Assembly (NCBI GenBank): GCA_964440095.1
Contig: CAYTPZ010000001.1
Location: 62,001-126,000, forward strand
Length of the DNA: 64,000 bases
Origin: JACNKJ01 sp964440095
GTDB lineage: Bacteria > Krumholzibacteriota > Krumholzibacteriia > JACNKJ01
Reading direction: 5' to 3'
This document shows, piece by piece, positions 1 through 9,530 of this stretch. The notes beneath the pieces were generated by a model that saw only the letters and a list, made by a program, of their open reading frames with translations, did not search any database and was not told the DNA's origin. How positions within the stretch are numbered: the stretch's first letter is position 1; each line of letters opens with the position of its first letter. Position numbers and translations under genes: made by a program.

Positions 1-1
1 A

Positions 2-85
2 GAGGCACTGGCCAGGCTCTTCAATGAAAATTGGAGCCGTCAGGGCCGCCGCATCGTTTTCGCAAAACGAAAGGAATCCCCATGA
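2..85 (+). CDS. C-terminal end of an unidentified upstream gene (partial)
   Basis: An open frame enters from the left edge and stops at TGA 83-85. That stop overlaps the ATG of purC in the pattern ATGA, the same coupling seen at many other junctions in this window. The visible tail is 27 residues, basic near its end (RRIVFAKRKESP). I do not recognise the family from this tail. The ATGA junction is the main reason to believe it is a real gene end and part of the purine operon. Confidence 0.5.
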   Translation, partial: EALARLFNENWSRQGRRIVFAKRKESP

Positions 86-972
86 CGCGAAGTACTCTTC
101 TGCGCAGCGAAGACCTGGGCCTCAAGCCCGATTACTGCGGCAAGGTCCGCGACCTTTTTGACCTGGGCGACAAACTGCTCATCGTCGCCACAGACCGCAT
201 CAGTGCCTACGACCACATCATGCACGAAGCGGTCGAAGGCAAGGGCGAGATGCTCACACAGATCTCTGTTAAGTGGTTCAAGCTGTTGGAAGGTCTGGTG
301 GCCCATCACCTGATCAGCGATGACTGGCAGGATTTCCCTGAGCCTTTCAATCGGCCGGAGCTGGGAAAACGCAGCATGCTCGTACACAAGACCGAGCGTT
401 TCGACATCGAATGCGTCATCCGTGGATATCTCACGGGTTCGGGTCTTAAAGATTACAAGGCGAGCGGTAAGGTTTGCGGCATTGCCCTCCCCGAAGGACT
501 TCGTGATGCCGACAAACTTCCCGAACCCATCTTCACGCCTGCGACCAAAGAAGATGAAGGCCACGACATGAATGTGGATCACGAAACTGCGGCAAGCATC
601 GTGGGGGACAAGTGGTTCGAGCCCCTGGCCAATATCAGCCGTAGAATCTACGAGGCGGGAGAAGCTCATGCGCGCCAGCAGGGCATAATTATCGCCGATA
701 CGAAGTTCGAATTCGGAATCTACGACGGAAAGATCATGCTCATCGACGAAGTACTCACGCCTGATAGTTCCCGCTTCTGGGAGGCGGGTAGTCTAGTTCC
801 CGGCAAGTCGCCCACCTCATTCGATAAGCAGATTCTCCGCAACTGGCTCGATGAGCAGGGCTGGGATCGTGAGAGTTCGCCGCCGCATCTTCCTCAGGAT
901 CTGCGTCAGCGAATCTACGCACGTTACGAAGAAATCCTCGTTAAACTGTTCCCGGGAAGTGTGGAGGCTTAA
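82..972 (+). CDS. purC: Phosphoribosylaminoimidazole-succinocarboxamide (SAICAR) synthase
   Basis: PurC joins aspartate to CAIR using ATP, giving SAICAR, in cytosolic de novo purine synthesis. The 296-residue protein has the family's N-terminal GKVRDLF strand (from G20), the LIVATDRISAYD segment (about 34-45) and the SAICAR synthetase signature LIDEVLTPDSSRFW (about 219-232). A longer frame opens upstream, but ATG 82 is chosen because AAGGA lies at 71-75 and the first homologous residues follow directly. It overlaps the preceding stop (ATGA) and shares one base with purH (TAATG), so these genes are co-translated. The length (about 297) suits the longer, bacterial/yeast-like PurC form. Identification is secure. 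Confidence 0.96.
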   Translation: MTRSTLLRSEDLGLKPDYCGKVRDLFDLGDKLLIVATDRISAYDHIMHEAVEGKGEMLTQISVKWFKLLEGLVAHHLISDDWQDFPEPFNRPELGKRSMLVHKTERFDIECVIRGYLTGSGLKDYKASGKVCGIALPEGLRDADKLPEPIFTPATKEDEGHDMNVDHETAASIVGDKWFEPLANISRRIYEAGEAHARQQGIIIADTKFEFGIYDGKIMLIDEVLTPDSSRFWEAGSLVPGKSPTSFDKQILRNWLDEQGWDRESSPPHLPQDLRQRIYARYEEILVKLFPGSVEA

Positions 973-2480
973 TGAAGATCCGCAGGGCTCTACTCAGCGT
1001 CACTGACAAGTCTGAGTTGATCACTCTCGCCAAGTATCTTGTAGGCGAAGGCGTTGAACTCATTGCCAGCGGCGGTACGCGTAGTCATCTCGAAGAGGCC
1101 GGGATACCGGTTGTCGAGCTGGCTGCCTGGACGGGGAGTCCCGAGGCCTTGGGCGGACGAGTGAAAACACTCCATCCCAAGGTGTTTGGGGGAATCCTGG
1201 CCGATCCTGAACTGCACGGGGAAGATCTCGCAAATCTGGACTTCCCACTCATCGATCTTGTGGTCTGTAACCTCTATCGTTTCAAAGAGACTGCTTCCGA
1301 CAGCTCACGTAGTATCGAGGACATCATCGAGGCAATCGATATCGGTGGACCCAGCCTGATTCGCGCCTCGGCCAAGAATCATCGTCGTGTGAGCATTCTT
1401 TGCAGGACGGAAGATTACGAAGGCTTTATTGAGGCATGCAGGGCAGGTAGCGGAGATCCTGGTGCGGATAAACGCAGGGAGTGGGCCTCCACGGCTTTCG
1501 CCCAAACCCGAGATTACGATCTGGCCATTGCCGATTGGATGGGTCGAGGTGGTGGGGAATTCGGTGAGGAATTGCAATCGCTCAGGTACGGCGAAAATCC
1601 GCATCAAAAAGGTTGGTTGCATGCATGGCGAGCCAAGGAGCTTCCCTTCCATCAGCATCAGGGTAAAGATCTATCCTATAACAATATCTTGGATCTCGGC
1701 GGCGCTCTTGATCTGATCATGGATCTGGAAGGTCCTGCGGCGGCTGTGATCAAGCACAGCAACCCTTGTGGTGTAGGTTTTGGAGAAGACAGCGCGCAGG
1801 CCCTGGAACGCGCTTGGTCCAGCGATCCTGTGAGTGCTTTTGGTTCAGTGATCGCACTGAGTCACAAGGTATGCGAGAGGACCGCAGAATTCCTGGCCGA
1901 CAAATTCTTCGAGGTACTCGTTGCACCTGCCTTTGATGAGGCCGCCCTCGCTCGATTTTCGAAGAAAAAGAACCTGCGCGTGCTCTCACTGGAAGATCCA
2001 GGATCATGGCATGCCAAGGAGCGGCTCCGGAGTGTAGGGCCCATGTTGCTGCGTCAGGAGGAAGATCTTCACTTCACCCCTTCGGACGAATGGAAACTGG
2101 GTGCTGGATCGCAGCCCTCTCCTGAACTCATGCAGGAACTTGAGCGGGCTTGGCGTGTGGTGAAACACGTGAAGAGCAACGCCATATTGCTATGGAGCGG
2201 CGACAAGCTTCTGGCCGCCGGTGCGGGACAAATGAGCCGCGTGGATTCCTGCAAGATCGCGGTGTCCAAGGCTCGTGAGCATGGACACGAAATCCAGGGT
2301 TCCCTGGCCGCATCCGATGCCTTTTTCCCCTTCGCCGACGGCATAGAAATATTGGCTAAGGCAGGAGTGAAGTGGGTCGTTCAGCCCGGTGGCTCCATTC
2401 GGGACGAGGAAGTTCTAGCCCGAGCGGATGAACTCGGTATCACGGTGATGCTAACCGGTCGCCGTCACTTTCGACATTAG
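972..2480 (+). CDS. purH: Bifunctional AICAR transformylase / IMP cyclohydrolase
   Basis: PurH performs the last two steps of IMP synthesis: formylation of AICAR with 10-formyl-THF, then ring closure. The N-terminal MGS-like cyclohydrolase domain (about 1-190) carries the SVTDK start and GGRVKTLHPK, with K65 matching the conserved lysine. The transformylase domain has the KHSNPCGVG motif at 261-269. The C-terminus contains SDAFFPFADG and VQPGGSIRDEEV, typical of the family. At 502 residues it is slightly shorter than the E. coli enzyme (529). It begins on the last base of the purC stop and is followed 14 bp later by guaA, with AAGGA in the gap. Confidence 0.97.
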   Translation: MKIRRALLSVTDKSELITLAKYLVGEGVELIASGGTRSHLEEAGIPVVELAAWTGSPEALGGRVKTLHPKVFGGILADPELHGEDLANLDFPLIDLVVCNLYRFKETASDSSRSIEDIIEAIDIGGPSLIRASAKNHRRVSILCRTEDYEGFIEACRAGSGDPGADKRREWASTAFAQTRDYDLAIADWMGRGGGEFGEELQSLRYGENPHQKGWLHAWRAKELPFHQHQGKDLSYNNILDLGGALDLIMDLEGPAAAVIKHSNPCGVGFGEDSAQALERAWSSDPVSAFGSVIALSHKVCERTAEFLADKFFEVLVAPAFDEAALARFSKKKNLRVLSLEDPGSWHAKERLRSVGPMLLRQEEDLHFTPSDEWKLGAGSQPSPELMQELERAWRVVKHVKSNAILLWSGDKLLAAGAGQMSRVDSCKIAVSKAREHGHEIQGSLAASDAFFPFADGIEILAKAGVKWVVQPGGSIRDEEVLARADELGITVMLTGRRHFRH

Positions 2481-2494
2481 AAACAAGGATAACT

Positions 2495-4039
2495 ATGAGT
2501 CACGAAGCCCAGTCCATTGTCGTTCTCGACTACGGTAGCCAGTACACACAGCTCATTGCCCGGCGCATTCGTGAACTCGAAGTATTCAGTGTCATCCTGC
2601 CCTTCGATGCTAGCGAAGAAGATATACGCGCGGAAAACCCGGTGGGAATCATCCTCTCGGGCGGACCTTCCAGCGTCTACGAAGAGGGTGCACCGGAGCT
2701 GAACGAAGCTGCAGTCAAACTAGGTGTACCGATTCTTGGTATTTGCTATGGAATGCATCTACTCGGAAGAGAACTCGGTGCGCCTATCGAGAAAACCTCG
2801 CTGCGAGAATATGGTTTGGCCAATGTGGATTGCGACACCGACAGTCCTCTCTTCAAAGGCTTAGATTCCGGTCAATCGGTATGGATGAGCCACGGCGACT
2901 CCATGCATGACCTGCCCGAGGGGCTCAGGTCCATTGCTCATAGCGAAGGCAGTCCGGTCTGCGGTTTCGAAAGCCGCGAGCGGAATATCTACGCACTGCA
3001 GTTTCATCCGGAAGTGCATCACAGCGAACATGGCAATAGTATGCTTCGCAATTTCGTTTTCGATATCTGCATGGCCGACCATCTTTGGACGCGTGAGCAC
3101 TTCATCGATCTCACGGTGGATAGCATCCGCAAGCAGGTCGGTGAGGGTCGAGTGCTATGTGCCGTGAGCGGTGGTGTGGATTCCACCGTGGTGGCCGCCT
3201 TGATCGATCGTGCCCTGGGCGAGCAGGTCGAATGCGTTTTCGTGAACAATGGACTTCTACGAAAAGACGAACCTGCCGAGGTGGAAGCTCTTTTCCGTGA
3301 CTATTTCAAAGTGCGTTTCCACCATGTCGATGCTTCCCAGCGCTTCATCAAAAATCTGGCTGGTGTGCGAGATCCTGAAAAGAAAAGGAAGATCATCGGC
3401 GAGACCTTCATCCGCGTCTTCGAGGAAACGGCTCGTGATCTTGGCGAACTTGACTACTTGGCGCAGGGAACCCTTTACCCCGACGTTATCGAATCGCTTT
3501 CAGTGAAGGGTCCCAGCGCCACGATTAAAAGCCATCACAATGTGGGCGGCCTTCCCGAGGATATGAAGTTTGAACTGGTGGAGCCGCTGCGAGAACTCTT
3601 CAAGGATGAGGTCCGCGAAGTGGGCAAGGCCCTGGGCCTTCCCGAACATTTCGTGCAAAGACATCCATTCCCGGGTCCAGGCTTAGGGGTTCGCATTTTA
3701 GGTGAAGTCACGGCCGAGCGCGTGAAGGTGCTCCAGGAAGCCGATGCCATTTTTATCGGCGAACTTCACGCCAGCGGTTGGTATGAGAAATCTTGGCAGG
3801 CTTTGGCCGTTCTGCTTCCCGTGCAATCGGTGGGGGTCATGGGCGATCAGCGCACCTATGAAGATGTGGTGGCCCTGCGCGCCGTGAATTCCACCGACGG
3901 AATGACCGCAGATTGGACGCGCCTGCCCGCTGATCTCCTTGAGCGCGTGAGCAATCGTATCATCGGTACCGTGCGCGGCATCAATCGCGTGGTCTATGAC
4001 GTCAGCTCCAAGCCACCTGCCACTATTGAGTGGGAGTAA
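2495..4039 (+). CDS. guaA: GMP synthase (glutamine-hydrolysing)
   Basis: GuaA aminates XMP to GMP using glutamine and ATP. The 514-residue protein has the class I amidotransferase domain (about 1-195), with nucleophile C84 in GICYGMH and the His-Glu pair in FHPEVHH. The ATP-pyrophosphatase domain follows, with the PP-loop SGGVDS at 225-230. The dimerisation domain contains FPGPGLGVRILGE and ends in the classical PPATIEWE tail. An AAGGA site precedes the ATG. Following purH, it makes a compact IMP-to-GMP block; guaB is not in the window. Confidence 0.97.
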   Translation: MSHEAQSIVVLDYGSQYTQLIARRIRELEVFSVILPFDASEEDIRAENPVGIILSGGPSSVYEEGAPELNEAAVKLGVPILGICYGMHLLGRELGAPIEKTSLREYGLANVDCDTDSPLFKGLDSGQSVWMSHGDSMHDLPEGLRSIAHSEGSPVCGFESRERNIYALQFHPEVHHSEHGNSMLRNFVFDICMADHLWTREHFIDLTVDSIRKQVGEGRVLCAVSGGVDSTVVAALIDRALGEQVECVFVNNGLLRKDEPAEVEALFRDYFKVRFHHVDASQRFIKNLAGVRDPEKKRKIIGETFIRVFEETARDLGELDYLAQGTLYPDVIESLSVKGPSATIKSHHNVGGLPEDMKFELVEPLRELFKDEVREVGKALGLPEHFVQRHPFPGPGLGVRILGEVTAERVKVLQEADAIFIGELHASGWYEKSWQALAVLLPVQSVGVMGDQRTYEDVVALRAVNSTDGMTADWTRLPADLLERVSNRIIGTVRGINRVVYDVSSKPPATIEWE

Positions 4040-4040
4040 G

Positions 4041-5336
4041 GTGTTGGGCCGGCTACTTCCGATATTTCTGCTCCTGGCCCTCACCGCCCAGGCGCGGGAA
4101 ACCACCTATGTCTACCCGCCGGGAAGCCACACCCTGGGTTTTGATCGAATCGGTGATTGGGAGATCAAATTATTCCTGGGTTTCACCGCCAGCTACGACA
4201 ACCCTCAGGGTTTGACCGCAGTCAAACTCAAGAGCCAGGATGATCCCGACGACAAGAAGGACGATGTTTGGCTCACGCTTTTCGGCGTGAACTCAGACAA
4301 GGGAGAGATCGTCTACAATCCCTCGCGATTTGAAGTGAGTACCTTCGGAAAACGCGGGAGTGGAAAAAACCGTTTTCAAAATCCATTAGGTATTGCCGCC
4401 AATGTTGACGGGCATGTGGCCGTGGCCGACGCGGGCAATCGCCGAGTGGTCTTCCTGCATATGAATGGCGCAGGATTGAAATGGGCGAACACGGTCGATA
4501 AGGTGGGAAACGGAATTCTTCCCACCGATCTCGATTGGGGCGGCGGGCAGTTTTGGGCCACGGATTACGCCGGCAATCGAATCCTCCGTTTTGGACCCCA
4601 GGGTGAAGATCCTGAACACTGGCCCCTTCAAGTTGAGGATCTGGAAAATCCCCGAGGCATCACCTTGATCGTGCCAGGTGACAAATGGAGCCGTAGTGGG
4701 CGATTCGGCTTGCTTGTGGTGGACAGGAACGGAAAACGAATCAATCTCTTCGACGAGCACGGATCCCTTCAGGCCCGCCGGGATGTGAAAGACCTCTTGG
4801 GGCAGGACGGGAAGTTCATTTATCCTGTGAGCGATCTCTACGGTAATTTCATCATGGCCGATTCTCTCAGTGGAAAACTGGTAAAGCTCGACAAGATACT
4901 TCGCACACTTGCGGTTATGGATACCCTAGATGATGATCCCGTTCCACTGAAGCATCCGCGTGGATTGGCTCTCTGGCGACGCTATGGTCAGCTCTTCGTG
5001 GTCGAGGAAAAGGGGGGCGCCTATCTCTGGACAGGCACCGACATTTCCAAGCCTCGTGTAGATTGGCAAGAACACCGAAGTGGTGAATCAGCGCTTATGC
5101 TACAGTTCTTCCTCAGCGAGGCGAGTCTGATAACTTTGCATTCGATGATCGATGGTCAAGAAGTGGAACTTCGCAGTGAACGACGCAGAGGAAACGGCAG
5201 GGTGAGACAGTGGATACTCGATGATCAAAGGATCAAAGGTGCCAGCGAAATCATCATTCGCGCCCGCCCCACTTATTCGGCCAAGAAGACCCTGGTCGTC
5301 GAGGAGAGATTGAAGATTCCAGAGGGAGGCCCGTGA
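4041..5336 (+). CDS. Secreted NHL-repeat beta-propeller protein
   Basis: This is a predicted exported protein of 431 residues. A signal peptide (LGRLLPIFLLLALTAQA, cut near A17-R18) is followed by NHL-type repeats: FQNPLGIAAN, AVADAGNRRVVFL, LPTDLDWG...ATDYAGNRILRF, LENPRGI and LKHPRGLAL. Such propellers usually bind partners or carbohydrate rather than catalyse. GTG 4041 is chosen because GGGAG lies just upstream and the signal peptide starts there; the frame opens earlier inside guaA, and TTG 4044 is also possible. It begins one base after the guaA stop and ends in a GTGA overlap with the next gene. No catalytic motif is visible and the substrate is unknown. Confidence 0.75.
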   Translation: MLGRLLPIFLLLALTAQARETTYVYPPGSHTLGFDRIGDWEIKLFLGFTASYDNPQGLTAVKLKSQDDPDDKKDDVWLTLFGVNSDKGEIVYNPSRFEVSTFGKRGSGKNRFQNPLGIAANVDGHVAVADAGNRRVVFLHMNGAGLKWANTVDKVGNGILPTDLDWGGGQFWATDYAGNRILRFGPQGEDPEHWPLQVEDLENPRGITLIVPGDKWSRSGRFGLLVVDRNGKRINLFDEHGSLQARRDVKDLLGQDGKFIYPVSDLYGNFIMADSLSGKLVKLDKILRTLAVMDTLDDDPVPLKHPRGLALWRRYGQLFVVEEKGGAYLWTGTDISKPRVDWQEHRSGESALMLQFFLSEASLITLHSMIDGQEVELRSERRRGNGRVRQWILDDQRIKGASEIIIRARPTYSAKKTLVVEERLKIPEGGP

Positions 5337-5902
5337 AGTACGGAGAGTTCTTTCGTAAGGGAGTGCACGGTAGCGCCATTATCATTCCTCTGGGCGTTTG
5401 GTTTCTGGATCCTATCATCTGGCGACCGCTTCTCTACGTCGGAGCGGCTCTCATGCTGGTCATCGATCTCATTCGTCTAGGCGACCCACGCATCAAGGAA
5501 TACGTGCGCCTCATGATCGGTCCGGCTCTCAGACGACATGAAGACAAGGAACTCACCGGCGCATCCTACATGGCCATCGCCTGTCTCATTGTGGCCGAGC
5601 TCTTTCCCTTGGACGTGGCAGTGGCGTCCATGGGTTATCTCATCGTGGGGGACGGTGTGGCAGGCCTGGTGGGAAAGACCTGGGGAAGGCACAAGTTTGC
5701 ATTCGGGAAGAGTTGGGAAGGCACCGCCAGTTGCTTCCTGGCTAACTTGGTGGTGGGGCTTCTGATTTTTCGAAGGCCGGAGCCGGCTCTACTGGGTGCA
5801 TTTTTGGGCACCGTGGTGGAGCTTCTGCCCATGCCCCTGGACGACAATCTTGCCATTCCGCTCCTGGCGGGTGGCATTCTTTGGGCGGCCATCGCTGTTT
5901 AA
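5333..5902 (+). CDS. Diacylglycerol/polyprenol kinase family membrane protein
   Basis: A small integral membrane protein (189 residues, about five or six hydrophobic segments) of the dolichol kinase / phosphatidate cytidylyltransferase-like superfamily. Characteristic features are an N-terminal RKGVH, the LTGASYM loop (around 75-81), and the block GDGVAGLVGKTWGRHKF...GKSWEGT (about 108-133). Family members phosphorylate or cytidylate lipid alcohols at the inner membrane; the exact substrate cannot be read from the sequence. The GTG start overlaps the preceding stop (GTGA). It is the last gene of the purine operon as far as I can see; secA has its own promoter directly downstream. Confidence 0.75.
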   Translation: MKYGEFFRKGVHGSAIIIPLGVWFLDPIIWRPLLYVGAALMLVIDLIRLGDPRIKEYVRLMIGPALRRHEDKELTGASYMAIACLIVAELFPLDVAVASMGYLIVGDGVAGLVGKTWGRHKFAFGKSWEGTASCFLANLVVGLLIFRRPEPALLGAFLGTVVELLPMPLDDNLAIPLLAGGILWAAIAV

Positions 5903-5929
5903 TCGAAACATGCCCTTCAGCAGCTCGAA

Positions 5930-5958
5930 TTGACAGCCCAGGCTCGCCCCTCTATTTT
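5930..5958 (+). promoter_or_regulatory. Sigma70-type promoter of secA
   Basis: TTGACA (5930-5935), a 17-base spacer and TATTTT (5953-5958). It is a perfect -35 with a good -10, placed about 48 bases before the secA start codon in the only real gap between the two genes. Confidence 0.7.
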
Positions 5959-6005
5959 AGGCCTGCTTAAGTCCAAGACAAATCAGCGATTAATCGGGAG
6001 TGCTC

Positions 6006-9000
6006 ATGCCCTTTGATTTCCTCAAGAAAGTCTTCGGCACACAGATGGAGCGGGAACAGAAGAAATTCCTGCCTCTCGTGGAGCGGATCAACGAGCATAT
6101 CGCCACTTATGGCGAGGTGGATCTGCCTAGCAAAACCCAGGAATTCAAGGATCGCCTGACTCATGGCGAGACTCTCGACGACATCCTGCCCGAGGCCTTC
6201 GCTCTGGTGAAAGAAGCTTGCCGTCGCGCTACAGGAACCAGTTGGGAAGTCATGGGCCATGAACAGGCCTGGGAAATGGTGCCCTATGACGTGCAGCTCA
6301 TCGGTGGCATGGCCCTGCATCACGGGAATATTGCGGAAATGGCAACGGGTGAGGGGAAGACCCTGGTGGCCACACTGCCGCTCTATCTCAACGCCCTCGA
6401 AGGCAAGGGCGCCCATTTGGTCACCGTGAACGACTATCTGGCCGAGCGAGATTCAAAATGGATGGGACGCATCTATGAAGATCTCGGACTCACGGTGGGC
6501 GTGATCCTTTCGGGTCTGGATCCCAGCCAACGCCGCGAAGCCTATCTCTGTGACATCACCTACGGCACCAATTCCGAATTCGGCTTCGATTATCTCCGGG
6601 ACAACATGGCGGGCTCCGCCGATCAGCGCGTTCAACGAGGATTCCACTACGCCATCGTCGATGAAGTGGACAGCGTCCTCGTCGATGAAGCTCGCACGCC
6701 TTTGATCATTTCGGGACCTGTGGCCCAGTCCAGTTCGGACGAGAAGTTCTTCGAGCTTAAACCTATGGTGGAAAGCCTGTTCAAGCGTCAGCAGCGATTG
6801 ATCAATGATCTGACCGCCCAGGCTGAGAAGCTGATCAAGAACGAAGCACGAGACGACAAGGAAGAATGGCAGTTGGGAACCCTGCTTCTGCAGATCCGCC
6901 ATGGCGCGCCACGCAACAAACGCTTCTTGCGTCTCATGCAGGAGTCGGGCACGTCCCAGCTAATCAGCCAGGTCGAGAACGCGAACATGCGCGACAAGAG
7001 CATGACCGAGTTGGACGCGGTGCTCTTCTTCACCCTGGATGAGAAGGGACACAGCATCGAGCTTACCGAGAAGGGGCTCGACTCACTCAGCGAGAAAGAT
7101 CGTCAGCTCTTCGTTTTGCCCGATCTTTCCGTCAAGCTTGGAAACATCGATGAGGACTCCTCCCTCGACGCCAAAAGCCGTGCCATCGCCCGCGAAGAGG
7201 CTCATCGCGAGTTCGCCGAACGCAGCGATCTCATCCATATCATGAACCAGCTCATGAAGGCCTACAGCCTTTTCGAGAAAGACGTGGAGTACGTGGTGCA
7301 GGACGCCCGCGTGCAGATCGTCGATGAATTCACCGGGCGCGTGCTTCACGGCCGGCGTTACTCCGACGGCCTGCATCAAGCCATCGAAGCCAAGGAAAAT
7401 GTTCGCATCGAGGGCCAGACCCAGACCTATGCCACGGTGACGCTTCAGAACTTCTTCCGTATGTACGAGAAGCTTTCGGGCATGACGGGTACGGCCATCA
7501 CCGAGGAAGGCGAATTCTTCGAGATCTACAAGCTGCAGGTCATGGTCATTCCCACCAACCGGGATATCGTTCGCGATGACGCGGATGATCGTATCTATCG
7601 CACCAGGCGGGAAAAGGTGGCGGCCATTGTTGAGGAGATCCAGCGCCTCCATCGTATGAAGCTGCCGATTCTTGTGGGTACGGTTTCCGTGGAATTCAGC
7701 GAGACTCTCAGTCGCATTCTCTCCCGGCAGAACATCGTTCACAATGTGCTGAACGCCAAGCAGCACAAACGCGAGGCTGAAGTGGTCATGAATGCGGGGC
7801 AGCCCGGCGCGGTGACAATTGCCACGAACATGGCTGGTCGAGGCACTGACATCAAACTTCATCCCGGAGTGGTGGATGGATCGGCCCTGCTGTTCGGCAG
7901 TGAGGATTCCGGTGAACGTGGACTTCAGATTGTAGGCACGGAGCGCCATGAAAGTCGCCGTATCGATCGCCAGCTTCGCGGCCGTTCAGGTCGACAGGGC
8001 GATCCCGGCCGCACGCTTTTCTTCCTGAGTCTGGAAGATACTCTCATGCGCCTGTTCAGTGGCGATCGCATCGGCAAAGTGATGGACCGCATGGGCGTGG
8101 AAGAAGGCGAAGTCATTACCCATCCCATGGTGACCAAGGCCATCGAGCGGGCCCAGGTAAAGGTGGAAGCCCACAACTTCGACATGCGAAAACACCTGCT
8201 CAAGTACGACGATGTTATGAACATGCAGCGTGAAGTGGTCTACGACCGCCGAGGCTACTACCTGGAAGCCGAGAACCTTTCGGAAGAGGCCGAGGAAAAG
8301 GTGGATCAGGTAGTGAACGACATGGTGGATGCCCGAATCCAGGATGGTGACATCCCTGAGAATTGGGCTGCCCAGGAACTCTTCCTGGAGTTGGAAGGGG
8401 TTTTCCTGGCCGACTTCACGGTGGACGAGAGCGAGTATTTGAGTTGGGACAAGGATCTTCTTCGCAACACCATGCAGGAGCGAGCTCGAGCCCGCCTTGT
8501 GGGGAAGGCGGACACCCTGCCGGGCGAAGTCTACCAGCAGGTTCTGCGCTATGCCCTGCTTCGCAGTTTGGATGAGGGTTGGAAGGAACACCTGCTTGAG
8601 CTAGATAATCTCAAAAGCGGCATCGGTCTGCGTGCATACGCCCAGAAGGATCCTCTGGTGGAATTCAAGTCCGAAGCATTCTCCCTATTCGAGGAACTCA
8701 TGCTACAGGTGGATCGTGATGCTCTGAACATGCTCTTCCATATGGAAGTGGCGGTTCAGAAACCTGCGGCCTACGAGGGGGAGGATCTGAGCAAGGTTCA
8801 GACGCAGCATGATGACTCTGGCGGCTTCACAAAGATTCCAGAGTCGGAAACTACGACCGGGCAGGGCAGCCCGCCCGCAGCCACGGCCATCAGTGCCACG
8901 GGTGCCAGGCCGAACCAGGCTAAGTCCCAGCCGGTCAAGGCGGAAGAGAAGGTGGGACGCAACGATCCTTGCCCCTGCGGCAGCGGGAAGAAGTACAAGA

Positions 9001-9026
9001 AGTGCCACGGCGCCAACATTGAGTGA
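6006..9026 (+). CDS. secA: Preprotein translocase motor ATPase SecA
   Basis: SecA drives export of unfolded preproteins through SecYEG with ATP. The 1006-residue protein has Walker A GEGKT (G115-T119), the DEVD Walker B (D219-D222), the preprotein-binding and helical scaffold regions, and motif VI around RGRSGRQGDPG. The C-terminal SEC-C zinc motif NDPCPCGSGKKYKKCHG lies at about 986-1002. An insert of roughly 110 residues (about 278-390, containing LQIRHGAPRNKRF) is absent from E. coli SecA and resembles that of Bacteroidota/Chlorobi SecA as I remember it. ATG 6006 is chosen over GTG 6000 because CGGGAG sits five bases upstream. It is transcribed alone from a strong promoter. Confidence 0.98.
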   Translation: MPFDFLKKVFGTQMEREQKKFLPLVERINEHIATYGEVDLPSKTQEFKDRLTHGETLDDILPEAFALVKEACRRATGTSWEVMGHEQAWEMVPYDVQLIGGMALHHGNIAEMATGEGKTLVATLPLYLNALEGKGAHLVTVNDYLAERDSKWMGRIYEDLGLTVGVILSGLDPSQRREAYLCDITYGTNSEFGFDYLRDNMAGSADQRVQRGFHYAIVDEVDSVLVDEARTPLIISGPVAQSSSDEKFFELKPMVESLFKRQQRLINDLTAQAEKLIKNEARDDKEEWQLGTLLLQIRHGAPRNKRFLRLMQESGTSQLISQVENANMRDKSMTELDAVLFFTLDEKGHSIELTEKGLDSLSEKDRQLFVLPDLSVKLGNIDEDSSLDAKSRAIAREEAHREFAERSDLIHIMNQLMKAYSLFEKDVEYVVQDARVQIVDEFTGRVLHGRRYSDGLHQAIEAKENVRIEGQTQTYATVTLQNFFRMYEKLSGMTGTAITEEGEFFEIYKLQVMVIPTNRDIVRDDADDRIYRTRREKVAAIVEEIQRLHRMKLPILVGTVSVEFSETLSRILSRQNIVHNVLNAKQHKREAEVVMNAGQPGAVTIATNMAGRGTDIKLHPGVVDGSALLFGSEDSGERGLQIVGTERHESRRIDRQLRGRSGRQGDPGRTLFFLSLEDTLMRLFSGDRIGKVMDRMGVEEGEVITHPMVTKAIERAQVKVEAHNFDMRKHLLKYDDVMNMQREVVYDRRGYYLEAENLSEEAEEKVDQVVNDMVDARIQDGDIPENWAAQELFLELEGVFLADFTVDESEYLSWDKDLLRNTMQERARARLVGKADTLPGEVYQQVLRYALLRSLDEGWKEHLLELDNLKSGIGLRAYAQKDPLVEFKSEAFSLFEELMLQVDRDALNMLFHMEVAVQKPAAYEGEDLSKVQTQHDDSGGFTKIPESETTTGQGSPPAATAISATGARPNQAKSQPVKAEEKVGRNDPCPCGSGKKYKKCHGANIE

Positions 9027-9027
9027 C

Positions 9028-9056
9028 TTGCATTTGCACGGGTAGGCTGCTAGCTT
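9028..9056 (+). promoter_or_regulatory. Extended -10 promoter of the smg-topA operon
   Basis: TTGCAT (9028-9033), a 17-base spacer ending in TGC, and TAGCTT (9051-9056). It starts two bases after the secA stop and ends 32 bases before smg. The TGC-TAGCTT element is identical to that of the rpsT promoter. Confidence 0.6.
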
Positions 9057-9088
9057 GCCCGTCCGCCGCCGAAAGGAAACCGGTCCCC

Positions 9089-9517
9089 ATGCACAAGCGA
9101 CTGCTGGAAATCGTGCTCTACATCCTGGATCGTTCCGACGAAGATATCATCGACGGAGATAATGGAGCGGAGTCTCTCCAGGATCTTCTCGCCGATGCGG
9201 GTTTCGACCGTGAGGACATCGTTCGCGCTTTGCGCTACACCCTGAACCGCCAAAAAGGCGAATCGGGTGAGACGGAAATCATGAAAGACCTGGATGTGAG
9301 TTCCGCGACTCTCAGCCGCGAGGCCTGGGATTATCTGGAGCGTCTGCGCCAGTTCGGGCTCATTTCAGACGAGGAGAGCGGAGAGGTTCTCCACCGCGCC
9401 GCCGACCTTCCCGGTGACGACGTGGATCTTGACTCCATTCGTTTCCTGGCGGCATCGATCATTTTCGACCGGGACGCCTGGGATTTCAGCGTCACCGACG
9501 GTATTCGCATACACTAA
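9089..9517 (+). CDS. smg: Smg / DUF494 family protein
   Basis: A 142-residue acidic protein. The N-terminus (RLLEIVLYILDRS...) and the following DAGFDREDIVRAL segment match the Smg family, as does the end (GLISDEESGEVLHRA...DVDLDSIRFLAASIIF). The family's molecular role is unknown, but in proteobacteria smg commonly sits just before topA, as here. ATG 9089 is chosen because AAGGA lies at 9073-9077; an upstream in-frame extension would run back into secA. It is 13 bases from topA. The middle third is less familiar than the ends. Confidence 0.75.
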   Translation: MHKRLLEIVLYILDRSDEDIIDGDNGAESLQDLLADAGFDREDIVRALRYTLNRQKGESGETEIMKDLDVSSATLSREAWDYLERLRQFGLISDEESGEVLHRAADLPGDDVDLDSIRFLAASIIFDRDAWDFSVTDGIRIH

Positions 9518-9530
9518 GAGGATAGCCTGC

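Noticed and set aside
6000..6008. GTG 6000 as secA start
   Set aside because: ATG 6006 has a better-spaced CGGGAG and matches the family N-terminus.
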